Assembly (NCBI RefSeq): GCF_900091455.1
Contig: NZ_LT607412.1
Coordinates: 2,046,001-2,110,000, forward strand
Reading direction: 5' to 3'
Length of the DNA stretch: 64,000 nt
Source: Micromonospora coriariae
GTDB lineage: Bacteria; Actinomycetota; Actinomycetes; Mycobacteriales; Micromonosporaceae
Shown: piece after piece, positions 8,158-16,842 of the stretch
How positions within the stretch are numbered: position 1 is the first letter of the stretch
Layout of the letters: each line of letters begins with the position of its first letter
Translations under genes and position numbers: made by a program
The notes under the pieces: model-generated
The model's input: the letters and a program-made list of their open reading frames with translations, nothing else
What the model was told of the DNA's origin: nothing
Databases searched by the model: none

Positions 8158-8535
8158 TCAGGTCCAGCGCAGGATGTTCCTACGCCAGGCATAGAGGATT
8201 CCCAGTGCGAGCACAGCGACGAACACCGCCATCTCCACCACAGTGACCAGGCCGAAGCCTGGCCGGTCGAAGACGACCGCCCAGGGGAAGAGGAACACCG
8301 CCTCCACCGCGAAGAGGACGTAGAGGTAGGCGTAGACGTAGTAGCGGATCTGCATCTGCGCCCAGTCCGCGCCGACCGGGTCGAGCCCGCACTCGTAGCT
8401 GGTCCGCTTGCCGTACGGCTCGGCCGGCCGGGCGGGGCGTAACACCCGGTTGGCCGAGAACGCCGTAACGAAGAACAGGACGCTGGCGAGCAGCAAGAGC
8501 CCGAGCGTCGCGTACGAGCCCAGGTAACCGGTCAC
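8158..8535 (-). CDS. nuoA: NADH-quinone oxidoreductase subunit A (orphan NuoA)
   Basis: A 125-aa, three-helix membrane protein typical of complex I subunit A. Helices are near residues 8-26, 62-82 and 90-112, and the loop carries the family motif PYGKRTSYECGLDPVGADW. In intact operons nuoA is followed at once by nuoB, but here the next gene in that direction is the convergent folP2. So it is an orphan copy. It lies near korAB, the 2-oxoacid:ferredoxin oxidoreductase; Streptomyces has a second, partial nuo cluster in the kor region, as far as I recall, so this may be a remnant. The start is a GTG with a weak ribosome site. Confidence 0.9.
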   Translation of the reverse strand: MTGYLGSYATLGLLLLASVLFFVTAFSANRVLRPARPAEPYGKRTSYECGLDPVGADWAQMQIRYYVYAYLYVLFAVEAVFLFPWAVVFDRPGFGLVTVVEMAVFVAVLALGILYAWRRNILRWT

Positions 8536-8664
8536 GTCCGGGAGCCTACCGCCCGCCCGGAACGGGCGTCCCGAACACGTTACGGATTTGTTTCCGAATG
8601 GGACTAGTGCTCCAAGGCAACTGTTACCGAATACTGGACCCCCACCCATGTCACCGGAGGACAG

Positions 8665-10113
8665 ATGGCCAGCGTCCAGGTTCCGCCAGGCTCCCGGGCG
8701 GCGGGGTGGCGTCCCGCGCCCCTGCTGGCGACCTCGCTCGCGCTCGGCCTGCTCGCGGCGCTCGCCGTGGCACCGGCCTGGGCCGGCGCGGCGGTGCCGG
8801 ACGCCAGCCCGGTCGCGGTGGGGAGCGATCCGGCGACCGAGCCCGAGCCCGTCCCCGAGACCACCCCGGCGGAGGAGCCCACTCCGACCGAGGAGCCCGG
8901 CGGCGACCCCGCGCCGACCGAACCGGCCCCGGAGACCACCGCACCGCCGCCGGAGACGACGCCACCGGCACCGCAGACCACCGCGCCGGACCGACCGCCG
9001 GCACCATCCACCACCGCGCCCGCGCCGGGCAGCAGCAGCAACCGGCCGCCCATCCCCACGCCGCCGCCCCCGGCGCCAGCGCCGTCGACGCCCCCGGTCC
9101 GTCCGCCGGCACCGGGCCCGGAGGCGCCGCCGCGGAACCCGCTGGGCGTACGGGTCACCACCGAGGACGTCACCCTCACCGGCGCGTACTGGAACGCGGC
9201 CAGCACCGCCACCGCGCTACGGGTCACGGTGACGAACACCGGCACCACCGCCCAGCGGATCCGGCTCTCGTACGCCCTGCCCGCCGGGCTGACCGACGCC
9301 GGCACGAAGGGCTGCGCCGCCACCGGTGGTGGCGCGTACCGCTGCGGGGCCTGGACGGCCGAGGCGGGCGCACGGTTCAGCAGCCTGCTCCGGCTGCGGG
9401 TCGCCGGTACCGCCTGGAAGCGGATGCCACTCAGCGGCTCCGTGCGGGTCACCGCGAACGCGCCGGGAGTCACCGGCGAGGCGGAAGACGTCCAGGGCTT
9501 CGCTGTGCTCTTCCCGCCGGGTCCACCGGTGCCGGGGATCTCGCTGGCCGCCGACGAGGTGAGCTTCGACATCAGCGGCGCGGCGAGCACCCTCTCGGTC
9601 CGGCTGGGCAACACCGGAACGGTGGACGCGGTCGGTCGGGTCGAGGTGATCCTTCCGGCCGGGGTGAGCGTGCCGGCCCCACCGGAGGGCTGCGTGGCGA
9701 TCGGCCCCACCCGCACCCGGTGCGACACCGGCCCGGTGCCGGCGGGCAGGACCGCTGACCTGCGGCTGCCGCTGGAGGCGACCGCGCAGGCCCAGCGGGA
9801 TGCGCCGCTGTCCGGCGCGGTGATCGGGCAACTCGACCCCCGCAGCGGCCCGACCCGACAGGTGCAGATGAGTTTCCGGATCACCGCGGCCGCCGCGCTG
9901 GCCACGCCGGTGGTCTCCCCGCCCGCGCCCACCGGCTCGCAGGGCGTGCTTCCCGCCGGGGGCTCCGCCGACGACGGTGGGATGACCTCGGTGCAGCGCA
10001 CCGCGATCACCCTGATCGCGGTCTCCGCGTTGCTCGTGGTGCTGGCCCTCACGCTGGCCACCACCTCGCTGCGTCGCCGCCTCACCGACCCGACCACGAT
10101 CCGCACCGACTGA
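8665..10113 (+). CDS. Cell-surface protein with Pro-rich stalk and C-terminal anchor
   Basis: A 482-aa exported protein. An N-terminal signal segment (LLATSLALGLLAALAVAPAWAGA, residues 18-40) is followed by a long Pro/Thr/Glu stalk (45-155), then two beta-sandwich domains with DUF11-like patterns (RVTVTNTGTTAQRIRLSYALPAG near 193-215; SVRLGNTGTVDAVGRVEVILPAG near 310-332). A single membrane helix (TAITLIAVSALLVVLALTLA) and an RRR cytoplasmic tail end it. There is no LPXTG motif, so the C-terminal helix is the anchor. An AGGA ribosome site precedes the ATG. Function is unknown; an adhesive or wall-spanning role is inference. Confidence 0.8.
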   Translation: MASVQVPPGSRAAGWRPAPLLATSLALGLLAALAVAPAWAGAAVPDASPVAVGSDPATEPEPVPETTPAEEPTPTEEPGGDPAPTEPAPETTAPPPETTPPAPQTTAPDRPPAPSTTAPAPGSSSNRPPIPTPPPPAPAPSTPPVRPPAPGPEAPPRNPLGVRVTTEDVTLTGAYWNAASTATALRVTVTNTGTTAQRIRLSYALPAGLTDAGTKGCAATGGGAYRCGAWTAEAGARFSSLLRLRVAGTAWKRMPLSGSVRVTANAPGVTGEAEDVQGFAVLFPPGPPVPGISLAADEVSFDISGAASTLSVRLGNTGTVDAVGRVEVILPAGVSVPAPPEGCVAIGPTRTRCDTGPVPAGRTADLRLPLEATAQAQRDAPLSGAVIGQLDPRSGPTRQVQMSFRITAAAALATPVVSPPAPTGSQGVLPAGGSADDGGMTSVQRTAITLIAVSALLVVLALTLATTSLRRRLTDPTTIRTD

Positions 10114-10489
10114 CCAGCCACACCGCGCGTCCGCCGCCATGGGGAGGGCCGCCGGCGGGACGTCGACGGTGATCTGGATTACGGCGGGCTGGTTGAAACG
10201 CCGCAATACCCCACAATTCTCAACCGGATCCGGTCCCAGTCGGCGGACCTCCGGGGAGGGTCGGGGGTCCGTTCGACGTAGGCTCTCAGGTGAGGAACAA
10301 CAGCGGACCGGACCAGCCTGGAGCGGTGCGGTGCAGCGTTGCGTCAAGGAGGTCCCGTGACCGGGCAAGGCGAGGTCACCATGATGTTCAGCCGCCCGCG
10401 CGACCGCGCGCAGCGAAGCGAGGTGCAGGCGTGAGCGCGAGGAGTGAGCCGGTTTTGCGGGCCCCGCAGTCGCGAACGAAGGTGGCACA
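10114..10489 (+). other. korA leader region (376 bp)
   Basis: No long gene is convincing here. The right half, from about 10380, holds an Arg/Ala-coding stretch (GCGCAGCGAAGCGAGGTGC), CGCGAGGAGTGAG, and a TGCGGG-C-CCCGCA stem at 10456-10468. From memory this resembles a short repeat element scattered through Micromonospora and Salinispora genomes. Only one copy is present in the window, so the repeat status cannot be shown here. Confidence 0.35.
10357..10434 (+). CDS. Possible 25-aa leader peptide upstream of korA
   Basis: A GTG at 10357 follows a perfect AAGGAGG by four bases and reads MTGQGEVTMMFSRPRDRAQR and five more residues to a TGA. It ends 55 bp before korA and is in a different frame. 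The strong ribosome site is the main support. It may be an upstream ORF that affects korA expression or a chance frame in the repeat-like segment. Confidence 0.3.
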   Translation: MTGQGEVTMMFSRPRDRAQRSEVQA

Positions 10490-12337
10490 GTGACCAAGCA
10501 GATCCGTCAACTCGACCGGGTGGTCATCCGGTTCGCCGGTGACTCCGGCGACGGCATGCAGCTGACCGGCGACCGGTTCACCTCGGAGACGGCGCAGCTC
10601 GGCAACGACATCTCGACACTGCCCAACTTCCCCGCCGAGATCCGGGCGCCCGCCGGCACCCTGCCCGGCGTGTCGAGCTTCCAGGTGCACTTCGCCGACT
10701 ACGACATCCTCACCCCGGGCGACGCGCCCAACGTGCTGGTGGCGATGAACCCGGCGGCGCTCAAGGCCAACCTGGCCGACCTGCCCCGCGGCGCGGACAT
10801 CATCGTCAACACCGACGAGTTCACCAAGCGCAACCTGGCCAAGGTCGGCTACCAGGCCAGCCCACTGGACGACGACTCGCTGGCCGGGTACGTCGTACAC
10901 CCGGTGGCGCTGACCTCGATGACCGTCGGCGCCCTCGCCGCGTACGACGTGTCCAAGAAGGACGCCGAGCGGTCGAAGAACATGTTCGCCCTCGGGCTGC
11001 TCTCCTGGATGTACTCCCGGCCGTACGAGTCGACGCTGCGCTTCCTGGAGCGCAAGTTCGCGGCCCGTCCCGAGCTGGTCGCGGCGAACGTGGCCGCCTT
11101 CAAGGCCGGCTGGAACTTCGGCGAGACCACCGAGGACTTCGCGGTCCGCTACGAGGTCAAGCCGGCGAAGATGAAGCCGGGCACCTACCGCAACATCACC
11201 GGCAACGCGGCGCTCTCGCTGGGTCTGGTCGCCGCCGGAGTCCGCTCCGGGTTGCCGGTCTTCCTCGGCGCGTACCCGATCACGCCAGCGTCGGACATCC
11301 TCCATGAGCTGAGCAAGCACAAGCGCTTCGGCGTGCTCACCATGCAGGCGGAGGACGAGATCGCCGCGGTCGGCGCGGCGCTGGGCGCGTCGTACGGCGG
11401 GTCGCTCGGGGTGACCACCACCAGTGGCCCCGGCGTGGCGCTCAAGAGCGAGACGATCTCCCTCGCGGTGGCGCTGGAGCTGCCGCTGGTGATCGTGGAC
11501 GTGCAGCGCGCCGGCCCGTCGACGGGCATGCCCACCAAGACCGAGCAGGCCGACCTCAACATGGCGCTCTACGGTCGGCACGGCGAGGCACCCGTCGCGG
11601 TGATCGCGCCGAGGTCGCCGTCGGACTGCTTCTTCGCCGCGCTGGAGGCCGCCCGGATCGCGCTGACCTACCGCACCCCGGTGATCCTGCTGTCCGACAA
11701 CTACGTCGCCAACGGCTCGGAGCCGTGGCTGCTGCCCGACGTGGAGTCGCTGCCCGACCTGCGGGTGGAGTTCGCCACCAAGCCCAACGGCGAGGACGGC
11801 ACCACCTTCCTGCCGTACCTGCGCGACCCCGAGACCCTGGCGCGGCCGTGGGCGATCCCGGGCACGGCGGGCCTTGAGCACCGCATCGGCGGCCTGGAGA
11901 AGGCCGACAAGACCGGCGACATCTCCTACGACCCGGCCAACCACGACTTCATGGTCCGCACCCGCGCAGCCCGGATCGAGACGATCCCCGTGCCGGACAT
12001 CGAGGTGGAGGACCCGGACGGCGACGCCCGGGTGCTGGTGCTCGGCTGGGGCTCGACGTACGGGCCGATCGGTGCGGCGTGCCGGCAGCTCCGCCAGCGT
12101 GGCCTGTCCATCGCCCAGGCGCACCTGCGGCACCTGGCCCCGATGCCCGCCAACCTGGCCGAGGTGTTGCGCTCGTACGACCGGGTGGTCATCCCGGAGA
12201 TGAACCTGGGCCAGCTCGCCCACGTCATCCGGGCCCGCTACCTGGTCGACGCGATCAGCTACAACCAGGTCCGCGGCCTGCCGTTCACGTCCACGGAGCT
12301 GGAGACGACGCTGGAAGAGGTGCTGAAGAATGTCTGA
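10490..12337 (+). CDS. korA: 2-oxoacid:acceptor oxidoreductase, alpha subunit (gamma-alpha fusion)
   Basis: Large subunit (615 aa) of the ferredoxin-dependent 2-oxoglutarate oxidoreductase, which makes succinyl-CoA and reduced ferredoxin. The N-terminal third (residues 8-190) is the gamma domain (VVIRFAGDSGDGMQLTG), and the rest is the alpha domain with the pyrimidine-side TPP segment AYPITPASDILHEL and the VDVQRAGPSTGMPTKTEQADL motif. The C-terminal transketolase-like part ends NQVRGLPFTSTEL. The GTG start has a GGTGG upstream. The last 8 nt overlap korB, so translation is coupled. Actinobacteria often use KorAB as an alternative to 2-oxoglutarate dehydrogenase in the citric acid cycle. Confidence 0.95.
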   Translation: MTKQIRQLDRVVIRFAGDSGDGMQLTGDRFTSETAQLGNDISTLPNFPAEIRAPAGTLPGVSSFQVHFADYDILTPGDAPNVLVAMNPAALKANLADLPRGADIIVNTDEFTKRNLAKVGYQASPLDDDSLAGYVVHPVALTSMTVGALAAYDVSKKDAERSKNMFALGLLSWMYSRPYESTLRFLERKFAARPELVAANVAAFKAGWNFGETTEDFAVRYEVKPAKMKPGTYRNITGNAALSLGLVAAGVRSGLPVFLGAYPITPASDILHELSKHKRFGVLTMQAEDEIAAVGAALGASYGGSLGVTTTSGPGVALKSETISLAVALELPLVIVDVQRAGPSTGMPTKTEQADLNMALYGRHGEAPVAVIAPRSPSDCFFAALEAARIALTYRTPVILLSDNYVANGSEPWLLPDVESLPDLRVEFATKPNGEDGTTFLPYLRDPETLARPWAIPGTAGLEHRIGGLEKADKTGDISYDPANHDFMVRTRAARIETIPVPDIEVEDPDGDARVLVLGWGSTYGPIGAACRQLRQRGLSIAQAHLRHLAPMPANLAEVLRSYDRVVIPEMNLGQLAHVIRARYLVDAISYNQVRGLPFTSTELETTLEEVLKNV

Positions 12338-13364
12338 GCCCGTCGCCCTCAAGCTGACCGCCAAGGACTTCAAGTCCGACCAGGAGGTCCGCTGGTGCCC
12401 CGGCTGCGGCGACTACGCGATCCTGGCGGCCATCCAGCAGTTCATGCCGGAGCTGAACATCCCGCGGGAGCGGACTGTCTTCGTCTCCGGCATCGGCTGC
12501 TCGTCCCGCTTCCCGTACTACATGAACACGTACGGGATGCACTCGATCCACGGCCGCGCTCCGGCGATCGCGACAGGTCTCTCGGTGTCCCGGCCCGACC
12601 TGTCGGTCTGGGTGGTCACCGGTGACGGTGACGCGCTCTCCATCGGCGGCAACCACCTGATCCACGCGCTGCGACGCAACGTCAACCTCAAGATCCTGCT
12701 GTTCAACAACCGGATCTACGGGCTGACCAAGGGGCAGTACTCGCCCACCTCCGAGGTCGGCAAGGTCACCAAGTCGACCCCGGCCGGTTCGGCGGACGCC
12801 CCGTTCAACCCGCTCTCCCTCGCGCTCGGCGCGGAGGCCAGCTTCGTCGGCCGGACCATCGACTCGGACCGCAAGCACCTGCAGTCGGTGCTGCGGGCCG
12901 CCGCCGAGCACCAGGGCTCCGCGTTCGTGGAGATCTACCAGAACTGCAACATCTTCAACGACGGGGCGTTCGACCAGCTCAAGGATCCGGCGACCCGGGA
13001 CGACTACCTGATCCGCCTGGAGCACGGGCAGCCGATCACCTTCGGCGCCGACGGCCGGTTCTGCGTGGTGCACCCGCCGGGCGGGTTCGGCCTGGAGGTC
13101 CGGGAGACCAGCTCGGTCCGCCCGGAGGAGATCGTCGTGCACGACGCGACGGTGGCCGACCCGGCGTACGCGTTCGCGCTGTCCCGGCTGCCCGGCCTGG
13201 ACCTGCGCAACACCCCGATCGGAGTGTTCCGCTCGGTGGACCGGCCGTCGTACGACAGCGTGGTGCAGGAGCAGCTCGCCGCCGCCAAGGCGAAGGTCAC
13301 CGAGACGCCCGAGCAGCAGCTCGCCGGCCTGCTGGGCAGCGGCGACACCTGGACCATCCTCTGA
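12330..13364 (+). CDS. korB: 2-oxoacid:ferredoxin oxidoreductase, beta subunit
   Basis: Small subunit (344 aa) that binds TPP diphosphate and an Fe-S cluster. The cysteines WCPGCGDYA and GIGCSSR are near residues 27-58, and the TPP motif VVTGDGDALSIGGNHLIHALRRN with LLFNNRIYGLTKGQ near 92-132. A third cluster ligand, NCNIFND, follows at about 205. It overlaps korA by 8 nt and is followed by a strong hairpin, so korAB is a two-gene operon. Electrons go to ferredoxin, whose gene is not in the window. Confidence 0.95.
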   Translation: MSEPVALKLTAKDFKSDQEVRWCPGCGDYAILAAIQQFMPELNIPRERTVFVSGIGCSSRFPYYMNTYGMHSIHGRAPAIATGLSVSRPDLSVWVVTGDGDALSIGGNHLIHALRRNVNLKILLFNNRIYGLTKGQYSPTSEVGKVTKSTPAGSADAPFNPLSLALGAEASFVGRTIDSDRKHLQSVLRAAAEHQGSAFVEIYQNCNIFNDGAFDQLKDPATRDDYLIRLEHGQPITFGADGRFCVVHPPGGFGLEVRETSSVRPEEIVVHDATVADPAYAFALSRLPGLDLRNTPIGVFRSVDRPSYDSVVQEQLAAAKAKVTETPEQQLAGLLGSGDTWTIL

Positions 13365-13400
13365 CCCTCGCGGCCGCGCCCGAGTGCGGCCGGGCACGAG

Positions 13401-13435
13401 AAGGGGCCCGCAACCGATCAGGTTGCGGGCCCCTT
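13401..13435. terminator. Strong bidirectional terminator between korB and the protease gene
   Basis: A perfect 15-bp inverted repeat (AAGGGGCCCGCAACC and its complement) closes on GATCA. It lies 36 bp after korB and 25 bp after the end of the convergent protease gene, and can serve both. The CTT/AAG ends give a short A/U-containing edge. Confidence 0.85.
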
Positions 13436-13460
13436 CCGTTCGCGGTGGCGCAGCCCTCGA

Positions 13461-15272
13461 TCAGAAGATCGGGTTGAACCCGCCCCAGCCGCCGGAGATC
13501 ACCTTGCCGCTCGCGTCGAGCCACTGGCCATGGCCGTTTGTGGTGTAGAGGCGCATCTGGTTGCTGCTGTTGACGCCCAACAGATCCATCATGTTGTCGC
13601 CGTTCCAGTCACCCGGAACCATGATGCTCTTGTAGTTGGCCCAGCCGCTGCCGATCTGGGTGCCGGACGGGTTGGTCCAGCCCCCCTTGCCGTTGGACTG
13701 GTACATCCTCAGCAGGCCCTTCGAGGTGCGACCGATCAGCACCTCCAGCCCGTCACCCTTCCAGGCGCCCGGGGTGAGGAACAGGTTGAACCCGTTCCAG
13801 CCGGTGCCGATCCGGGTGCCCGACGGGTTCTCCCAGCCGCCCGCACCGTTGCTGGTGTAGCGGATCAGGTCGCCGTTGGACCTGCGGACCATCAGGCTCG
13901 GCCGGTTGTTACCCAGCCAGTTGTTCGTCACCATGAGAGCGGTGAAACCCGCCCACCCGGTGCCGATCTTGCGGGCCCCGCCGACGAACTTGCCCGCGCC
14001 GTCGGTGTTGTAGATGTACAGCTCACCGTTCGGCTTCATGGCGATGATGGACGGCTTGTTGTCGCCGTTCCAGTTGTAGACCCGGAAGACCCGGGTGAAG
14101 CCGGACCACCCCGCGTTGATCTTCTGCTTGTAGTAGAAGCCGCCGGCACCGTCGTTGGCGAAGCCGCTGCCGTAGTACAGCTGAAGGTTGCCTGCGCTGT
14201 CCCGACCGATCAGGTCGGTGTGCCCGTCGCCGGACCAGTCGGCGTTGATCAGCTTCGGCCGGGTCAGGTCCGCCTTGATGGCGTTGCTGTAGTAGCTCAG
14301 CCGCTCGTAGTAGCCCGGGGAGGATCCGCACGGCTCGAAGCCCCAGTCGGTGATACCGACCTGGACCCCGTTGACGAGCAGCGGGCCGCCCGAGTCGCCC
14401 GCGCAGGTGTCGCTGCTCGGCGTGGTGTCGGTGCCCGAACCGGCACAGATCATCCGGTCGGCGCGGTAGCGCGCGCCAGCCGCGCAGTCCGCGTTGGACC
14501 GCATCGGGACGGTCGCCTTGCGCAGACGGCTGTCCGGGTCGGCGTCGTTCGACGAGGTGACGCCGTAGCCCGCGATCTGGGCCGAGGTGCCAGCCGCGTA
14601 CGGGCGCTGGTCACCCTGGGCGCTCAGCGCCACCGGCTTGTACTCGCTGGGCAGGTTCTGCTTGAGCGTGAGGACCGAGACGTCGTCCAGAATCGGTGCC
14701 TTGGGGTCCGCGTACTGCTGGGTGATGTTCCAGCCCTGGTGGGTCCAGGTTGAGCCGACCTCGGCGACGAAGCCGCTGCCGCCGATGATCTGACCGTTGC
14801 TGTCGAACAGGCGGTCCTTGCCGGCGAGGACCCGAGTGGTGCCGGGCCCGTCGGCGGTGCAGTGCGCGGCCGTCAGCACCTTGTTGGGGGCGATGATCGT
14901 GCCGGTGCACCAGTACCAGTACCAGTACGCACCCTCCTGGAAACTCGTGACGATGCCCACGATGTACGGGAACTCGGAGGCGCTTGCCAGGCTCCCCTGG
15001 AAGACCTTCGGAGAGGCACCCGTTCCGGACTGGAACCTCGGGCCCTTGGCGCCCGGCTCTGGGAGCGTGAGCTTCCCCTTGTGCAGGTTCGGCAGCTTGC
15101 TGAACCGGTCCGGTTGGGAACTGCTCGCCGCGTCGTACACGCCGCCCCCGGCGGGGGCGGCGTGAGCACTGGTCGCGGGTGCGACCGCCGCCGCGCCCGC
15201 GAGAGCGAGGCCCGCCGCGACACCGGCGTACCACCGCCGTCGGGCTCCTGCGGATGTTGCCACTTCAGCCAC
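13461..15272 (-). CDS. Secreted trypsin-like serine protease with VCBS/FG-GAP repeat domain
   Basis: A 603-aa exported enzyme. A signal peptide (RRR, then a hydrophobic core, cut after SAHA, near residue 38) and a propeptide-like stretch precede the S1 domain. The catalytic triad is visible: LTAAHC (His137), DDVSVLTL (Asp197) and TCAGDSGGP (Ser294). From about 345 to the end are five tandem blade-like repeats with the D-WxGDxxxDL pattern (for example ADWSGDGHTDLIG and DWNGDNMMDLLG), which resemble FG-GAP/VCBS propeller repeats that bind calcium or surfaces. GTG start with GGGAAA upstream. Streptomycete trypsins usually lack the repeat tail. Confidence 0.9.
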   Translation of the reverse strand: MAEVATSAGARRRWYAGVAAGLALAGAAAVAPATSAHAAPAGGGVYDAASSSQPDRFSKLPNLHKGKLTLPEPGAKGPRFQSGTGASPKVFQGSLASASEFPYIVGIVTSFQEGAYWYWYWCTGTIIAPNKVLTAAHCTADGPGTTRVLAGKDRLFDSNGQIIGGSGFVAEVGSTWTHQGWNITQQYADPKAPILDDVSVLTLKQNLPSEYKPVALSAQGDQRPYAAGTSAQIAGYGVTSSNDADPDSRLRKATVPMRSNADCAAGARYRADRMICAGSGTDTTPSSDTCAGDSGGPLLVNGVQVGITDWGFEPCGSSPGYYERLSYYSNAIKADLTRPKLINADWSGDGHTDLIGRDSAGNLQLYYGSGFANDGAGGFYYKQKINAGWSGFTRVFRVYNWNGDNKPSIIAMKPNGELYIYNTDGAGKFVGGARKIGTGWAGFTALMVTNNWLGNNRPSLMVRRSNGDLIRYTSNGAGGWENPSGTRIGTGWNGFNLFLTPGAWKGDGLEVLIGRTSKGLLRMYQSNGKGGWTNPSGTQIGSGWANYKSIMVPGDWNGDNMMDLLGVNSSNQMRLYTTNGHGQWLDASGKVISGGWGGFNPIF

Positions 15273-15565
15273 TGATTGTTTCCCGTCGTCCGATTAACGA
15301 GGTGCTCGGAACGGCCCGGATGAGATGCGTCCGAACGGACGGGAAGATGACGACCGACGCCAGGAGCCTGTGGCCCCGTGCAAAATTTGTTTCCCCCGTC
15401 GTGCCTGCGCCAACGACACCGCGCTGAGCACTCGCTGCGGCGACCTCATTGACAGTTCCAAGCCGCCACACCGTAGCAAGCATCACTGCGCGAAAGAAGC
15501 TCCAAATAGAGGGTCTTCACTCGGCCTCGGGGTCGAAACGCACAGCCCCAACATCATCGGTCGGA
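15273..15565. other. Intergenic region upstream of the protease gene
   Basis: About 290 bp between two minus-strand genes, clearly richer in A and T than the flanks (for example GCAAAATTTGTTTCCCC near 15380). It should contain the protease promoter. I see no convincing ORF or RNA structure in it; frames that are open here are short and poorly biased. Confidence 0.4.
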
Positions 15566-15601
15566 GGTGGCTGGCCTTTCGGTGTGGAACGGCCAGCCAC
15601 C
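15566..15601 (-). terminator. Hairpin after azoR
   Basis: GGTGGCTGGCC pairs perfectly with GGCCAGCCACC across a 14-nt loop, starting 20 bp after the azoR stop codon on the minus strand. Confidence 0.6.
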
Positions 15602-15621
15602 GTCCAGACGGGAGGTCCTGC

Positions 15622-16266
15622 TCAGCGCTGCGCGGAGGCCGGCAGCCAGAGGTTGTCGATTTCCTTCTCGGCCGCCGCGAGGCTCGCCTCGTGCAGCGGG
15701 ATCAGCTCGGCCATCGCCGGGACCGTGGGCGCGAGGGTCAGCTCGGCGCTGATGAAGCGCGGCTCCATGCCGGTCAGCGAGAGGCCGTGCGGAAGCCACG
15801 GCTCCGCGTGGTCCCAGCCGTTGCGGGGCGTGCCCTCGCCGTAGCCACCACCACGGGTGGCCAGCACGACGAACTCCCGCCCGCCGAGCAGGCCCTCCTG
15901 GGTTGTCGGGTCGTACGCCAGGCCCGGGACGATCAGGTGGTCGACCCAGGACTTGACGCTGCTGGGCGCGCCGTAGTTGTAGAGCGGCAGCCCGAGCAGC
16001 ACCACGTCGGCCTGCTTCACCTCGTCGACCAGCCGCTCGCTGAGCTCCCAGGACTCACGCTGCGCCGGGGTGTGCTGGTCGGCGGGCGTCATCCGCGCCA
16101 GGCCACCCGCCGCGTCCAGGTGCGGCAGCGGCTCGGCGCCCAGATCTCGGTACGTCACCTTGCCGCCGGGGTGCGCGGCCTGCCAGACGGCGACAGCGCG
16201 GGCGGTGAGCCGCCGACTGACGGACCAGTCACCACGGATGCTCGAATCGATATGCAGCAGGTTCAT
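15622..16266 (-). CDS. azoR: FMN-dependent NADH-azoreductase / flavodoxin-fold oxidoreductase
   Basis: A 214-aa flavodoxin-like protein of the AzoR/NQO family, which reduces azo dyes and quinones with NAD(P)H. The phosphate-binding start LLHIDSSIRGDWSVSRRLT, the central LPLYNYGAPSSVKSWVDHLI and the ATRGGGYG loop that contacts the flavin are all family-typical. Ribosome site GGAGGGGG. It is divergent from a MarR-family gene with 82 bp between, the usual layout for a quinone- or thiol-responsive repressor controlling its own reductase. Confidence 0.9.
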   Translation of the reverse strand: MNLLHIDSSIRGDWSVSRRLTARAVAVWQAAHPGGKVTYRDLGAEPLPHLDAAGGLARMTPADQHTPAQRESWELSERLVDEVKQADVVLLGLPLYNYGAPSSVKSWVDHLIVPGLAYDPTTQEGLLGGREFVVLATRGGGYGEGTPRNGWDHAEPWLPHGLSLTGMEPRFISAELTLAPTVPAMAELIPLHEASLAAAEKEIDNLWLPASAQR

Positions 16267-16301
16267 TGTTCCCCCTCCAGGGATCGTATGTGAGGCACCA
16301 A

Positions 16302-16311
16302 CTATTTATAG
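16302..16311 (-). promoter_or_regulatory. Likely azoR -10 region / MarR operator core
   Basis: CTATTTATAG is an A/T-rich symmetric decamer in the azoR-marR gap. Read on the minus strand it gives TATAAA at the right distance for azoR, and its symmetry suits a MarR dimer. Both roles are inference. Confidence 0.4.
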
Positions 16312-16335
16312 CAGGCCGATGTTCCTCCGGCTCGG

Positions 16336-16341
16336 TAGACT
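16336..16341 (+). promoter_or_regulatory. -10 box of a leaderless MarR gene
   Basis: TAGACT followed by 7 nt and then the ATG at 16349, with no Shine-Dalgarno between them. No clear -35 is seen. Confidence 0.5.
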
Positions 16342-16348
16342 GGCTCAC

Positions 16349-16834
16349 ATGTCCGCCGCGCCGCTCGACCCCTCGGAGCACCGTTCGGGCGCGCTGCTGG
16401 ACCACCTGGCCCGGCGGATGCGGCTGCGGTCGGAGTCGGTGCTGGCACCGCTGGGCCTACGCCCGCGGCACCTGGTCGCGCTCACCGTGCTGCGGGACGG
16501 CGGCGGAACCAGCCAACAGGCGCTCGCGAGCACCCTGGAGATGGACGGCACCAACATCGTCGGGCTGCTCAACGACCTGGAGGCGAAGCAGCTGATCGAG
16601 CGGCGACGCTCGCCCGAGGATCGTCGCCGGCACGTCGTCGAACTCACCGAAGACGGGGCAAAACGCCTCAGCGAGGCCGAATGCGCCCTCGCCGGCGCCG
16701 AGAACGAGGTGTTGGGGGCGCTGGAGTCGGACGAGCGGGAGACGCTCTACCTACTGCTCCGGCGGGCCACCGGTGCGGCGCTCAACTGCAGCGTGGCGAT
16801 CTGTTCCGACGGGTCGCCCGACGACCAGTGCTGA
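16349..16834 (+). CDS. MarR family transcriptional regulator
   Basis: A 161-aa winged-helix regulator. The recognition region is TSQQALASTLEMDGTNIVGLLNDLEAKQLIERRRSPEDRRRHVVELTEDG (residues 53-102), and the helices on both ends form the dimer. Two cysteines near the C-terminus (NCSVAICSDGSPDDQC) are possible redox sensors, which is inference. The chosen ATG is 7 nt after a TAGACT box, so it is probably leaderless; the longer upstream frame has no ribosome site. It is divergent from azoR and is likely its repressor. Confidence 0.9.
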   Translation: MSAAPLDPSEHRSGALLDHLARRMRLRSESVLAPLGLRPRHLVALTVLRDGGGTSQQALASTLEMDGTNIVGLLNDLEAKQLIERRRSPEDRRRHVVELTEDGAKRLSEAECALAGAENEVLGALESDERETLYLLLRRATGAALNCSVAICSDGSPDDQC

Positions 16835-16842
16835 GCCGCTGC

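Noticed and set aside
10388..12373. 661-aa open frame on the minus strand opposite korA
   Set aside because: It mirrors the codon bias of korA, has His/Arg/Gly-rich low-complexity sequence and no ribosome site. korA has full motifs.
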